Assembly (NCBI RefSeq): GCF_001039355.2
Contig: NW_019775513.1
Coordinates: 879,932-943,931, forward strand
Direction: 5' to 3'
Origin: Lingula anatina
Lineage: Eukaryota; Brachiopoda; Lingulata; Lingulida; Lingulidae
DNA: 64,000 nt
The notes below the pieces were generated by a model. It was not told the origin of the DNA. It did not search any database and saw only the letters and a list, made by a program, of their open reading frames with translations. Below, in pieces: positions 40,445 to 53,138 of this stretch; position 1 is the first letter of the stretch, and every line of letters begins with the position of its first letter. The translations under genes were made by a program, and so were the position numbers.

Positions 40445-43400
40445 TTCTCCCTGTTAATGACTCTTCCTGCAGAAGTGTGATCTTGCAAAATTAAGGTATC
40501 TAACAACTTCTTTCCTTAATCGAGAAGACGCAATCTAGGATGCCGTAAGTTTGAAAAGGCGACACCTGGAGGCGAAAAAACATTCCTTTAGAATTGACTG
40601 GCGGCTTGAGTAAACTGCGTGCTCTGTGCAATTACGTCCGTTGACTTGAAAGCCTCAGAGCCGGGGGATCGCGATCCTTAGGAAATCTAAACACAGCATA
40701 TATCTCGGGGACATTTGCACTCAATATCTTGTTCTTGTGAGGTGTGTCTTACCGCTCTTCGGATTCATAGCGGGGGTCGTGTCCATTTGGCAGGCGATTA
40801 TAATTTACTGCTAAATGACCCAGGTCATTCATGGGTGTTATTTGGAAAATAGACCTCATTTTTCCTTGTTCCTGAATTAAAGATTTTCCTTCTTACTGAC
40901 TCCTATAGTGACCCATAATCTGGTCATTAACTTATGACGGACATATGAATTTCAACAAATAGAGCTAACTCTCCCGTAAGCATCCTATATTGATTTGGTT
41001 AATACGGCATGACGATCTATACAAATGCACATATCCACCCGTGTTTGTCGAAGGATTTGACACGTTAGATATAATAATGTAACCATAATTTCCAGTCAGC
41101 CGAGTTTGGAAGGAACCGTGGTTCAAATGAAACCTTTAAAAATCGCTTGGCTTTGGTCATTAAGCTACTGCATGTAGAGTTTATTTAATATAATTAATGA
41201 TAAATATTTGTCTTAAAAGTGTCAAAATTGCTACTTGAACGAACATAATGGTTAAGTAAGCACGTTAAGTAAACGTAACTTACTTGGGAAATCGCAGGCC
41301 TTCAAGTATTGTTTGGGCACGGCCGACTTGCGACCCGAATCACGAAAAAATGAACGGAATTTTAGGGTAGGTCTTTCACTGAAGCTGTTCAGATAAAAAG
41401 GATAAATAGGAAAGCAACAGACAAAACTGTATCGTTCCGTGTGACTGTAGAAATATAGGACAATTAGATCCGTATGCACACCACCAACTATTTACCATCA
41501 TAATAAGTGTGGCCAATTCCAAAGGAAAATATAACAAATATCAATTCTCAAATATATCACGTAAGGAATGTATTCTTTTTAAACCTAGGCAGGGAGGTCC
41601 ACGTGATAGTCATATTAGTATATAATAAGTCATAATATCACTACCGTTTAGATGCCGTTGTATAAAAACACTGGCGATTGATGGATTCTAATTTTAAGCG
41701 GGAGCAACTCTAAGGGTGGGGATATGGGTTCAAGGGAGTTCAAAAACGTTTTCCCATAGTTTTGCACTGTATATCTGCGTGCAGCATAAATTTGGGAGCG
41801 GCTCCACTTTCCGACCCAACCCAGACCCATCCAGTGTCTCCCAGACAAAGTCATCTCCTATGTAATTTCAGTGTATGTGAATGCTCTTGTAAATTTATTA
41901 GTGATATTGTGCCCGATGCAGTCCCATGCAGCTCAGAATATTCCAATGTTATTCCAACATTGACATTTCACATTGCAGCAGTATTTTAATGGAGAATATC
42001 TCGAAGCTGCCCACCCAAGTGAATTAAATGCTTTTACCAAAACCTTCTCGACTTTTCCGTTGTCAAAATAAAAGTTGTTCGACCCCACCCCTGGCCATGC
42101 TCCCGACGCCATGAGTTCAGGGACGGGTTACGAAACCTAGAGATTTCCAAACACCACAAAAACACAAACACGATTTAAAGATACAACGAATGTCTTGAAT
42201 GCAAATACTGATCAGGATGATTAGGTCAAAGACTGTGCTACTGAGATAGCCGCGGGGTAAAACAAATCGTAAAAAGTGAAACCTGATACTCATTTAACAG
42301 TGATAGGCAAGTATTACACCAATGGAAGTAAATGTACAGTATAGTGATAACAATATGTAAGTTTGCTATCAGAGATTGAAATATTAATCTTGGGAGCATA
42401 TTGAATGGTGACTTTGGCGCCGTCCTTACAATATTAAGACATTAAAACCGAAGCGTGAGGCGGAATGCTTTACAATGATGCCCAATTCTTAAAAAAAATC
42501 TTTTCGCCATAAGAAAAGCTCCTACGCACAAGCCCACTTCAAGCATCTTTTGTGTAAATACGTTGGGAGATCTCCGACCTTAACATTTAAAATAAAGATC
42601 TAATTGTACATTTTGGTTGTGTAGTGTAAAAAAGATTCACTGTTTTTTGGGGCATAAGCCGTTTGTTATCCTCAGACATATGGAAGCTGCGACACTCTTT
42701 AAAATAACCATCAATAACTACATCAAATATACACGCACTGAAAAGTGGGCTTCTTTGCGATATATCTTTTTTTTCATGTTCAGTAGCTCTGCTTTATTAT
42801 TTTTTTCCATTTTTTCTTTTATGGTTTTACTTAAACTAGAAGGCCATCTCTCGCTCAGTAACGTGTACTATATTAAATGTGTCTTTCGTTTCAGGAAACA
42901 CATCGCTTCTGGCTGTCAAATTTCATCTCCAGAGAAACATCGGCTATTTTCTCCTCCAGATCTACCTCCCATGTTACATGTTGGTGGGGACATCGTGGAT
43001 AGCGTTTTGGATTAACCGAGAGGGCGTTCCAGCTAGGGTACAGCTGAGTATGTGTTCTTACTGGTTGTTCACTGTGAACTGTTAAAATGGTGTTATACTA
43101 CAGGTATAGTTGTTTGCAGTTGTGATTCGCCAAAGATAAGACGCCAAAACACATTCTAAAGTACTTTACATAATTTGATTAAGAAAGTGTCTAGCTTTTG
43201 GCAACTGTCCTCTGTTCCATCGCCTCCAATTATATCCTCATTATTTCATGATACATGTAGAATAAAAGAAAATATCTAACAATGATGTAGGCAATTCGTA
43301 GAGCAAATCATACAGAAATAAGTCTAATGGTCACTTCTGTTCCATCTAGCGGTGACCACCGTCCTGACCACGTGCACAATTGGACTGACCGGCAGGGATA

Positions 43401-44470
43401 ACATGCCCAAAGTGGAGTATCTTACCGCACTGGACACCTTCCTCCTCATATGCTTCATCTACGTGTTTGCCGCCGCTGTGGAGTTTGCCTCAGTGAATTA
43501 TTTCACCAAAGGAGCCGGAGATGGTCCCAAACCAGTCCTGTCTCCTCAGCCGCCTCTCTCACCAAAAACGCCGAAAAAGGCTGAAGATGAGAAGGTATGG
43601 TTGCCCCCCCCCCCACACACACACTGAAGGTCCATTTTGAAAGTCATAGGGGAGTGGTCCCTTCATATTTTGGCGATTTCTAGATTTGTTTTGGTCTTGA
43701 GACGGTTGTTTGGATCAAGAATTTTCATCAATGTTTGTGATCTTAGAATCATGCCTAATGTTCGGTAAACTACTTAAACCCTGTCTAAATTAGATTTCAC
43801 ATTCTAAAAATTCAAGTTCTTTCTAATATCCAGAGTAACTAATTCAAAACATGAAGTGGAACAAAAATGCTTTAACGCACCAAACATCATGTCCAAAAGG
43901 GTATCAGTTCGCGTCTCAGACCTGGTCTACAGTGGTATTGGCATTTTAATCTACTTCATTGCCCTAGACGGCCCGCAGATGCTGTCTAAAATTAAATTAG
44001 ATGGTCAACAAGTGCGTCATGTTGAATAGTTAATTATTGTGCCGATTGATTTAAGCTTTAAGTTCACGCTTGCTGGCAAATACAATTAATAGACCCATTG
44101 TTACATGTATTTTTGTTAATTTAAAATTTTTTTGCTTCAACTCAATTATAACAGTTACGACTTGGTTTTACAGGAGAAAGACGAAACAAAGCCCCTCCTC
44201 AGTAAGACCATGTGGACGCGTCTTATCAATGGGACAACACACGTGGACAACACTGTGAAGGACTTTGATGGAGATTTTAGAGAACCGTGTTGGCAAACTT
44301 TTTTCCATTGTCTGTTAGGCAACCCGGTATACAGAAACTACAAACAAAGACTGCGGAATCCTACTGGAGTAAACAGCATCAGCCGAATAGACAGAGCAGC
44401 CAGAGTAGTGTTCCCTGGAACTTTCATAATTCTGAATTTCTTCTATTGGCTGATATTTCTGTACTTCTGA
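27300..44470 (+). CDS. Gene B: GABA-A receptor alpha-class subunit with exons 2-7 in two copies
   Basis: One signal-peptide exon (27300-27364), two copies of exons 2-7, and one set of exons 8-9 (43350-43594, 44174-44470). Exon 1 plus either copy plus exons 8-9 gives the same 466-aa protein with clean phases. Features: signal peptide MGPGLQYDCRKLFL...FMSIEAFRC split by intron 1; RSFGPVSELEG; loop D YFRQQW; a Cys-loop CPMLLRKYPLDTQEC; M1; M2 entered by VPARVQLT; M3; a short Pro-rich cytoplasmic loop; M4 after NSISRIDRAARVVFP. These are alpha-subunit traits. Reading both copies in series fails: exon 7 ends in phase 1 but exon 2 needs phase 2, giving a stop about 15 codons in. A pore with Gln at 2' is unusual. 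It is predicted to be a membrane subunit of a GABA-gated channel, probably partnering gene A. Confidence 0.88.
29249..35815 (+). CDS. Gene B module 1: exons 2-7, ligand-binding domain and M1
   Basis: Exons 29249-29376 (128 nt), 31291-31358 (68), 31671-31891 (221), 32377-32459 (83), 33089-33229 (141) and 35663-35815 (153). All are intact with GT-AG borders. The N-terminus carries two N-glycosylation sequons (NTT, NIT). Exon 3 uses the ataag acceptor at 31290: the nearer ccag would break the frame. No M2-M4 exons follow before module 2, so a channel can be made only by joining exon 7 to exon 8 at 43350, skipping 7.5 kb that contains module 2. Confidence 0.85.
33230..33268. repeat. CT-rich tract at the exon 6 donor
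   Basis: Intron 6 of module 1 begins gtactctttctctctctctt and remains pyrimidine-rich. The same tract follows exon 6 of module 2 (about 40408-40449). Confidence 0.9.
36006..36023. other. Ambiguous base plus poly-C at the duplication joint
   Basis: The only N noticed in the window is at 36006, followed by 17 C residues. It lies exactly where unit 1 ends and unit 2 begins. A homopolymer and an undetermined base at this junction suggest an assembly join, though a real junction in a C-run is possible. Confidence 0.9.
36007..43236. repeat. Tandem duplication, unit 2 (about 7.2 kb)
   Basis: A collinear copy of unit 1 in the same orientation. It ends at aattatatc near 43236, after which single-copy sequence (ctcattatttcatg) leads to exon 8. 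It has extra sequence before exon 7 (about 42630-42890) compared with unit 1. Confidence 0.95.
36432..43047 (+). CDS. Gene B module 2: second copy of exons 2-7
   Basis: Exons 36432-36559, 38473-38540, 38843-39063, 39550-39632, 40267-40407 and 42895-43047, the same lengths as module 1. Against module 1 I count 11 base differences in 794 coding bases, all synonymous (1 in exon 3, 5 in exon 4, 1 in exon 5, 4 in exon 7). Every splice site is intact. This module is the one adjacent to exons 8-9. Confidence 0.88.
43350..44470 (+). CDS. Gene B exons 8 and 9: M2, M3, cytoplasmic loop, M4
   Basis: Exon 8 (43350-43594) opens after ttccatctag in phase 1 and encodes M2 (TVTTVLTTCTIGLTGRD), M3 and a Pro-rich loop (SPQPPLSPKTPKK). 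Exon 9 (44174-44470) opens after ttttacag in phase 0 and ends with M4 (NFFYWLIFLYF, stop). The M2-M3 link GRDNMPKVEYLTALD is typical of the GABA-A family. Confidence 0.92.
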
Positions 44471-46311
44471 CGTCATGACACGGGAAACATGACCGGTGCA
44501 AATACCACGTGACGGAAAAACGCAAATCACTCATTCAAATGACAGAGTATCTCTTGGTATATTTGTGTATCAATACGGACTTGAAATTGATACGCACAAA
44601 TTCAGATCAACGTGTCATTTACGCACTCCCTGTACGTTGCATGCCAAAGTTGACCACATTCCAAATAATCACGTTATACACATTATTTTCACACACGAAG
44701 CAACCAGTGTGGAGATTGATAACTGGACAGACGTTACATCCGGAATTCAGTCTATTGTACATGTATACATATATCACATCGTCACTTGGTATCCAGACGC
44801 ACAACTGTCCATTGTGATAGCGGTGACCGACTTAGATCAATGCCGCTGTAATTAAATTTCAGAGGTCTTTCAATGATGGTGATTTTTTTTTCATCCATTA
44901 TATATTATTCCTTTATTATATATCTCTATGTGTCCAAATGTGATTATCAAATACAATAAATATTTATTTCAAAGAGAAGATCTAAAATGGAAAACTATTG
45001 GGTGAGCTAACTGAACATATGAAATCAATTTAAACAATATCGCCTACTTAAACCTCAGCTGTTAAGTCTTCCTGTTCGATTCCTGTCTTAACCTGATCAT
45101 TAAGTCTTCATGTGAGAGTAAGTCAATTCCAACAAATTCCACCAATACCAAAAGATAATTGATTTTTAAAAAAATCTGCCTTGCTTCGCAGGTTCCTTGC
45201 GTTGGCGACAGAAAACGTTAATACGATCTAAGTAGCTTTCACCTTAAACTTAAGCATACTCAAAATCGACTAAAGATCTAGTTAGGTTTAACCAACCAGC
45301 ATAACCTAAATGCAGTAATGATGGTGTCTTAATCCGTTGCCTCTAATTTAGTAATATTATCCCTTTGTTATTTGGAAAGTAACATTGATCACTGCAATGC
45401 GAGCGCAAAGCCCACAATACAGTAAAGCAAGATACTGTTAAACAAAATATTGAGAGGAAATAATGAGAAAACATTGAGAGGATTCGGAAGAAAAGATGAG
45501 AGGGCAATTTGGAAACAAATGCCATACGCTTGTTAAGGGTATGGAAGAAAGTTCGGAAATTTCTGTTTTGTCATCAATTTGACTACTATTTTACCATATG
45601 ACGTGACGAGTTTATAAACTTTTCTATGTGATACTTGAAAAAAAAACGTTATCCCTGACAGATAGGGCGCACTGATGAAAGACACTTGCACTCTGGGTTC
45701 TGCCGTAAGGTGAGCCGATGGCGCTATGAACGTTTAATGCCAGAAGCCGATAATTAGACAGAAAATCCAGGGGTTTTGTGGCAAATCCAGTCCATCTGGT
45801 TCAAAGTACCATTTTATAATATGCCTTCTCTCTTGAAAATGTCTCTGTCCATGCAGCGTTCTCAGTTTATTATGCTTTACAAATATACAAATAAAGACCA
45901 CCGCAATCATTTGGTATTTTACGACCATATTGTCCATGCTGTTTGAATGAAACGTTGTGAGGATACGTCGGTCATATACCCCTTCTAATACTCAGGAGGT
46001 GAGTTGATATTCGATATTCTTCTTGTTTTACATTTTAATCGATCGAGAGGATATTGATATAATTCACGTCGTTCTTACCGCTAATGGTATTTTTAGAGAA
46101 AGATACAGGACGTATTACACATCCATGTCGCCGTAACTCGCCATACAAAAATATGCCCAGGGAATGTGCTAGGTGTCAAATGCCAGTGCCTTTAAGTCAC
46201 CTGGCGCCGTTAACTACTATGGTGAATTGTTTTAAGTAGATCAGTGCCAAGCCATTTCTTTACTGAGGATATATTTCAGGCAGGCAAAAGTACTGAAAGA
46301 GGAGGAAAGTC
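44471..46311. other. Between genes B and D
   Basis: Gene B 3' UTR to about 44.98 kb, then about 1.3 kb of AT-rich sequence containing the gene D promoter. Overlapping open frames at 44496-44855 fall in the UTR and have no recognisable content. Confidence 0.5.
44955..44960 (+). terminator. Candidate polyadenylation signal of gene B
   Basis: AATAAA about 485 bp after the gene B stop, in AT-rich sequence. Confidence 0.5.
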
Positions 46312-48248
46312 ATGGGGCACTGTATACTGAAGAGATTTACCTTCATACGGTAAGTACAGATATCACCTGAAATAAACAAGCTGCATCATGCCAGGCGCTA
46401 AAAAGTGCGAATGCTTGGAAACTCGCTTGGTCAATTTTCGAGGCCTCATTAGAAATCGTAAAACCTACCTTGCAAGAATAGACACGTGCTATCAATTAAA
46501 GCTAAGTCTTTGAACATTTTTGCGTGAATACTTTTTAAAACCTTTCGGTTGTTTCACAGTAATCTACAGACAGCGGTAGGTAGATGAAGTAGAGTTCATC
46601 TTACATTCGGGCGCAGTAAAGAAGAATGAAAGAAAAACATACTATGTACAGTATTGCATAGAGTTGTATCACCTCCGTTCACCGTTTGCGATCGTTGAAA
46701 GGTTTTTACAACAAACTATCTTCCACAAACCACCAATGAAAAAACACTAAAACATCAGATGGAAATGTTTTAATCGCGTGTTGCAAATATACCTTAAGGT
46801 GAAAAGAATTACACGGTGGCAACAACAACAAGAATTAAACGCTTAAGGTTATCAGCGAACCTGTCAATCTGACAGAAAAACTCTTGGAGTTATCTTCTGT
46901 GAGACATTCGCATTAACGCTAAAACTGATATAGAAAGCCTAACGGCGAAAACAAGTTTTTGATAAGTTAAAGAGCATAATTGGTTTTATCGATTTAAATT
47001 AAACGTCGGACACTGGTAATCTTTCTGGGTCCCACGTGGTTTCCCCTTTAAATCTGTATTTTTCCTGCTGAGACTAAAGGAACAGCTATCTCTCACATAC
47101 AAACATATGGACTTCAAAACCGACCTCGTACCTATAGCAAATAAAACTAATAGATGAAATAACCAATCGTCGATGTTGTTAATTAAGTGTTACATTAATG
47201 TCACGATTGATTTCATTAGACGACGGAAGGTTGCGGGGCAACAAATTAATGGCACGAGGACGTGATGCGCCCACAGGTAAAGCTGCACTTATATGAAGTC
47301 AGAGATCTGTAGAACTATTTCATTCCATGGAAGTATGGTGATCGTTGTGTAACTGTCTGAAAACAAATTTTGCGAATTGGAATGCCAAATGTTGCCACCG
47401 TAATAATATTCATGATGCAAAGATGCTTATCTTAATGACATTGGACTATTAGCAGAATTAGGATATTAAAAGAAAGAAAGAAAGAAAGAAAGAACCAATC
47501 CTGGATACTTTTGCGAAGAAAATATTTGAGAAATTTAATGGTGCCATTTAGGGCATTTCTAGTGCTGAAAAATATGTGCCTGCCTTCCCTTTTCTTTGGT
47601 TAAGGATCAAAGCTAAATCCGCAATTCTATTTTGAAAAATTAGATATAAACAGTCAAAAGGCTGTTTGAAGCGATAATGAGGTGATTTGACAACAATGTA
47701 GGCATATACTTCAATGAATGGAAATCACATAATGAACCGTTTTAAAAATATTAGGGGTTTGAATAGGAAACAAAGCCATGTAAGATGTTTTTATTTTTCA
47801 AGCAAACCAATTTGATTTTTAATTTTGTCAGTTATAGGGAAGTATTATGAGCGCCACAATCTCTTCAGAGCATTTCAACACGCAATTTTTTAAGGAAACC
47901 ATGGGTCTTAGAATATTCTGCACTTTTCTCAATAGAAATTCATTGTCGGAATGACATATTCATAAAATGCAATACAATTCTGAAAAATAGTGCTATATAT
48001 GAATTTTTAGTGTAACGATGTTCGCCATTCAATTCCAGTATCCATGTATTTCTAATACCCAGTGTCTTGTGTAGTGAAGATCTTCGACAGAACGTATCCG
48101 CCACATTAGACAACCTTCTGCAATTTTACGACAGCAACCTAAGGCCGGGATACGGCGGTTAGTTATATAGCAATATATTGTGTTCATGCACTTATCACAA
48201 AATACTTATTTTAAATTTTGCTCGTACCAGCTTACAGAAAATCTAACC

Positions 48249-48288
<40 letters not shown>

Positions 48289-51200
48289 GACCAACATTTA
48301 TCGGCAATAGGAACATATAATTTTCAAAGTGTTCTCTATTTTTCCAGGGTCGCCAACAATCATTAAGACTGATATCTACATTCGTAGCATGGGGCCTATA
48401 TCTGAGGTTGAAATGGTAACAAATATTAAGGGTACCAGATTAATGAAACCTATCTTTTTGTCGATAGCTTCTTTAATGAATGGAATCGAAATAAGCAATT
48501 AATGAAAGATGAGAAATAAGGCTCTATTAGTTGATATCTTAATTCAATATGTGCAGATTTCGACATTAATCAACATTAATCACCAGATTTTGACCAAAAA
48601 TCCCAAACTTTTCCGATAAAGTTGAATGAACCAATATTTGACAATCTTTATTTGACAATGACAGCTATCTCTGCATCCCTTGAAATAAAAAGGGGACAAT
48701 TACATTAAATGAAGACTAATGTGTGTTCTCAAATTTCTTTAAGTAAAAAAGACATTTTATCACGGTAGAAAGCTTTTGAAAACGCTAACTGGAGACTACT
48801 TAAGTAAAGCAGTTACGGTCCATAGGTATGGTTTCCTATATTTTCGTCCTTAATCCTGTGTGTATTTCAACTGTTATCCATCTTAAGTCCTGTCATCTAT
48901 TTTGCCTATATGCTTAACCGCAGACATACTCAATGGACTGCTACTTCAGACAGACATGGCTGGACGAACGTCTGGCGTTTAACAGCCCCAACCTGTCCAC
49001 TCTAGCTGTCCACTATAGCTTGCTGGAGAAAATATGGACCCCCGATACCGTCATATACAACGGTCTCAAGTCCCACGCGCACACCATTACGACCCCTAAT
49101 AAATTTCTGAGAATTTGCCAAGACGGGACGATATATTACTCGATGCGGTAAGTTTACAAAGCTCATTTGCTGTGTCAAAAGACGGAAAATTTGGCACATG
49201 CTTTATATGCTAGACTAAAATATGTTATTTTTTAATATTTTCCTGAATTATTGCTTTTTTCGCTATAAATTGGTGAACTGCCTATAATTGACTTATATCA
49301 TCTAATGAATCCATATCAGTTGTGTTTGCTTTGAAAATACGAGATTATGCACGAAGGCTTTTCATGATTAAAATCAAATTTAAGACAAAGCTTTGAAGAC
49401 ACTGAATATAAAATGTTTAAAATTATTTGAAATGTGAAGTTGATAGTTTTGTTAAAAGAAAATGTCAAAAACACGAAAATCATCTGCATTAACGGAATGT
49501 TTTCAGCCAACGATCCGCCTACTTTACTATTAAAACGTGTGCGTGTGCCTTGTGTCTAAACTGATCTGATTAAACTCAACTTGAGCGCATCTTATTCAAT
49601 TTGTAAAATCCTGATAAAGCGATCTAGATAACTTTTAATTAAAGGCTCAATTCGTACTGTCACAAAATCAGTGTTTTATCTCCCATATTTTGATTGATTG
49701 ATTCCAGGCTGACTATCAAGACATCTTGTCCCATGGCTCTGCAGTACTTCCCACTGGACTATCAAATCTGCCCTCTGGTCATTGGCAGCGGTAAGAAATT
49801 ACAGCGAGAGTCTGCCTTTAAGTGAATCAAGGAGTTGAATCTTCATTATCAGTTTTAATTGACTAGATAAAAAACTAAGGAATTGAAAAACTGCGAATTG
49901 TATTATGTGCATTACTGCCGTCAGCAACTTATTAGCGCAGGATGAAATAATAGGATTACTCAATGACCCTCACTAAGTAAAGCGGTACAAGCGAAAAAAA
50001 AAAAAAAAAACACACACACATAGATGTGACTAAGAAACCTGTAGATAACAAATGCAATCTTAATTTAACCGATTAGTATGTCTTACATTGTCTACTTTTC
50101 TTATTTCAGACGCCTACACCGATCGTGAAACTGTGTATGAATGGAAACAGGCAAACGCATCATCCATCACTATAGACCCGGGGGTGAAACTGTCCCAGTT
50201 CAACCTCATAGGACACCCCCACACCAACTACACGCTACAATGGCCAAGCAAAGGTGAGCCACGGCCTTGAAACTCTGAAAACAATTTACAATAAGGTGTT
50301 ACCAGACAAAACTGACTGAAATGCCATTATGACACTGTCAATGAGTAATCGTTTTGTGTTTCTAAATACTTTCTCCATACTGTATATCAATCCATGTTCA
50401 TCATTTGAGAAGCGAATGTCTATTCGTATTTTCGTCACTTCTTGGAGATGATTGTTATTATTTTCATCATTTTAGGAAGCCTCAAGGTTTTAGAGGTGAA
50501 GTTCCAATTTCGGCGCAACATGGGTTACTTCCTGTTGCAGGTGTACGTTCCGTGCAGCCTGGTGGTGGTGCTGTCCTTCGTGTCTTTCTGGATCAACAGA
50601 GAGGCAACAGCAGACAGGGTAGGACTAGGTATGTTATTTTAACATTTTTAAGGAAAAATATGCATATGCTTAGTCTTTATTCAATTTGTGACACTTTCAA
50701 TAGAGTTTTGAAGTCGGTTCTTGTTTGTGAATCTTTTCTCCTCTGAGAAGGTTTTGCGCAATATCTTTTTCTTTAAAAGTTATTTTTGTATATTGCTCAT
50801 ATTTTTATAATAATTTTACACGGAACGAGTTTCCTCTTAAGGGTTACATACAGTTAAAAAGACAAGTTAAGTAGATCAATTTTTACTTTTTGATGAAGCC
50901 CCTTCAGTCATGTTCTCCCAATAATCGGGCAATATAGGATTGCACAATGCAGATACAAAAATGGGTTTGCTTAATTCACCACACTGATGACTGATCATGT
51001 TGAGTACCGAAAATTATCGGCTCACATTTTTTGCAAAAAGACTTTAGGAACAAAAGCATTGGACCAGTTTTGTGGTTCTCCACAATTATAATGGTATCTA
51101 CCCATTGGCATGTGTTCTGCAAGCATCCTGCACTTGAACTATGCTTGTCTTTTATCATGCCGTCTATAATGATGCGATGCTGAGGCATATTTTTCTCTTC

Positions 51201-53138
51201 CAATTTCACATTAAGTTTTATTCACATGATTCCCCAATGTATCTCAAGGGTTACGTCCTCAATTGGACACTGGAGTGTAATATGTGTTTCATAATTTCCT
51301 GAACACTGCAGAATCTACGGCATGAAATCAATGTACATGTAATTTAGCAGTGAGCAAGGCCGGTAATTTAATTTCAGATTTGGGCTACCATTTTTCAAAA
51401 GAACTGAATCACTGAAACAAAATGCTAGATCCTACAAGCATTGGCCAACTAGAAATTCAAAAGCTATTTCTGTAAAAAAAAAAAAGAAAGAAAAAAAAGC
51501 GAAGGTGCTGACACCTGGAATCGATCCTAGACATTGGTGAATCAGCATTTTATTTCATCGCCGTAACCTCTGTGGTATGTTACCTGAAATGATACCGTAA
51601 TGTTAACGAGAGAAATGAAGATTTGACAAATGTTTTGCAGACCAGCGAGTAATGTATTGAAATTAACGGCACAGGCGACCTTTCAACACCACGCAAACCC
51701 AACCCTCGAATGTGATCTTATCCTCAGCTTTGATGATGCTTAAGGCCATGTTTTAATAAACCTCCCTTTATTTGAAAGACGACTTCACATATTTATGTCT
51801 TTAGTTTTGGAACTTGATCCATGACGTCAAGAGAAGTGAGTAAAGTATTCTTTGGCATTTTGAAGGTTGACTTTAGGCCTAGGGTAGAAATAGACTTTTT
51901 TGGAATGTCGCACGTTTAAACGTTGTGCATGCATGTCATCTCATTTTCAAAGGAGAGAGTAAAAAGTTTGCAGATGATCCAGTTCAGAATAAGAATATTT
52001 CCACCTTTAAGTATGGAGAAGCAGTGATCCTTATTTCTGTACTTCCCTGACAACCCCCCCTCCCCCCCCCCCAACACACACACACACTGGCCCCCATATT
52101 CAAGCAATGTTTTAAGGAGCTTCGATTTGCAGAACTCACATGAATGTTAGCCTTTGAGCCGGTTTGTAATTGTATGGACTGCCATAATATACACTGCACT
52201 GGTTTATTCCAGGAATAACAACAGTCCTGACACTAACTACAATGTTTATGGAAAACAAGATGGATCTCCCAAAGACCAGTACGTCGACTGCTTTAGACTG
52301 GTTTTTCATCATGTGTTTTACCTACATCATTGCCACCATGTTGGAATTTGCCGCCGTCCATTACTTTACGAAGATTGGCAGTGGAGAGGTGGACGTAACG
52401 TGGGCGGAGGATGAAGAGGAGGAAGAAGAGAAATCTTTCAAACAACAGAATGAAAGGGTCAAAGTAGAATATCTGTCAGGTGTCAAAAACAGGTTTTCAA
52501 AGGTATGTAACTTTGTCGTCTTCACAGAAAAGATGCATTCAACATCTGCAGTATATTAGATGGATAGACTCGGTCATTTAGATAGACAAGGGAATAAATT
52601 GTATCAAACCTTAAGAATTAAGGAGAATCTAAAGTTGGAAACCATAACTATAGGATAGAAATTTATGGCAATACATTGAAATAATAAAAATGACTTCTGT
52701 TTACATATTCTTATGGAAACAAATAATCCGAAACTTTCACATATAATTCATTCAGTGCACCAATACGTGTTATCTCCATGTAATTAATTTTGATTGCAGC
52801 GAGAACCCCGTGAATCTGGATCCCCTGGCTGCTTCTCTAGCAAAAAAGCACGTCATAGAAAACACCGCTTCACTCAGCCTCACAGAACGCTAATTCAGCA
52901 TCGCATTCATAACGTGATGCAAAAGTCAGAGGAACATGGTTGCTTACTGTGTTTGCGCTGTCTCCGTGGTGACTCTAAGTACCGGAAGTTGCTTACCATG
53001 CGCGGTAGCCCGGATGGGATCAACAGTGTGAGCCGTATAGACAAAGTGTCCAGGATAGTCTTCCCGCTGACTTTCACCATACTGAACGTATTGTATTGGC
53101 ACACCTGTTCTTCACAAAAGTTTGAGATGCCAATTTGA
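46312..53138 (+). CDS. Gene D: GABA-A receptor alpha-class subunit, GRD-like, Asp at pore -1'
   Basis: Nine exons: 46312-46349, 48039-48157, 48348-48415, 48924-49147, 49708-49790, 50110-50253, 50476-50628, 52213-52502, 52800-53138; 485 aa. The phases match genes A and B throughout. The signal peptide is split (MGHCILKRFTFIR / IHVFLIPSVLC). The ligand domain carries [11 protein letters not shown], loop D YFRQTW, PDTVIYNG and a Cys-loop CPMALQYFPLDYQIC. M1 is in exon 7, M2-M3 in exon 8, and M4 (NSVSRIDKVSRIVFPLTF) in exon 9. The pore entrance is EATADRVGLG: Asp replaces the usual Ala at -1', with Gly at 2'. The cytoplasmic loop has an acidic run (EDEEEEEEK) and a basic Cys-rich part (CLLCLRCLRG). 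It is predicted to be a subunit of a pentameric GABA-gated channel, closest in my judgement to the arthropod GRD type. Exon 1 is the least certain part. Confidence 0.88.
47470..47494. repeat. (GAAA)n microsatellite
   Basis: About six GAAA units in intron 1 of gene D. Confidence 0.9.
48252..48284. repeat. (CT)n microsatellite
   Basis: About 15 CT units in the short intron 2 of gene D, roughly 60 nt before the acceptor of exon 3. Confidence 0.95.
51501..51590 (-). repeat. tRNA-Ser-like sequence, probable SINE head or pseudo-tRNA
   Basis: On the minus strand, GAGGTTACGGCGATG resembles the D-arm region of tRNA-Ser. It is followed by GGATCGATTCC (51517-51527), one mismatch from the pol III B box, and then an AGCACC end and a T/C-rich tail (51471-51498). 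It lies in intron 7 of gene D. The A box and acceptor stem are poor, so it is not a functional tRNA. Confidence 0.4.

Noticed and set aside
44496-44855. Two overlapping open frames after gene B
   Set aside because: They lie in the gene B 3' UTR before its poly-A signal and have no recognisable content.
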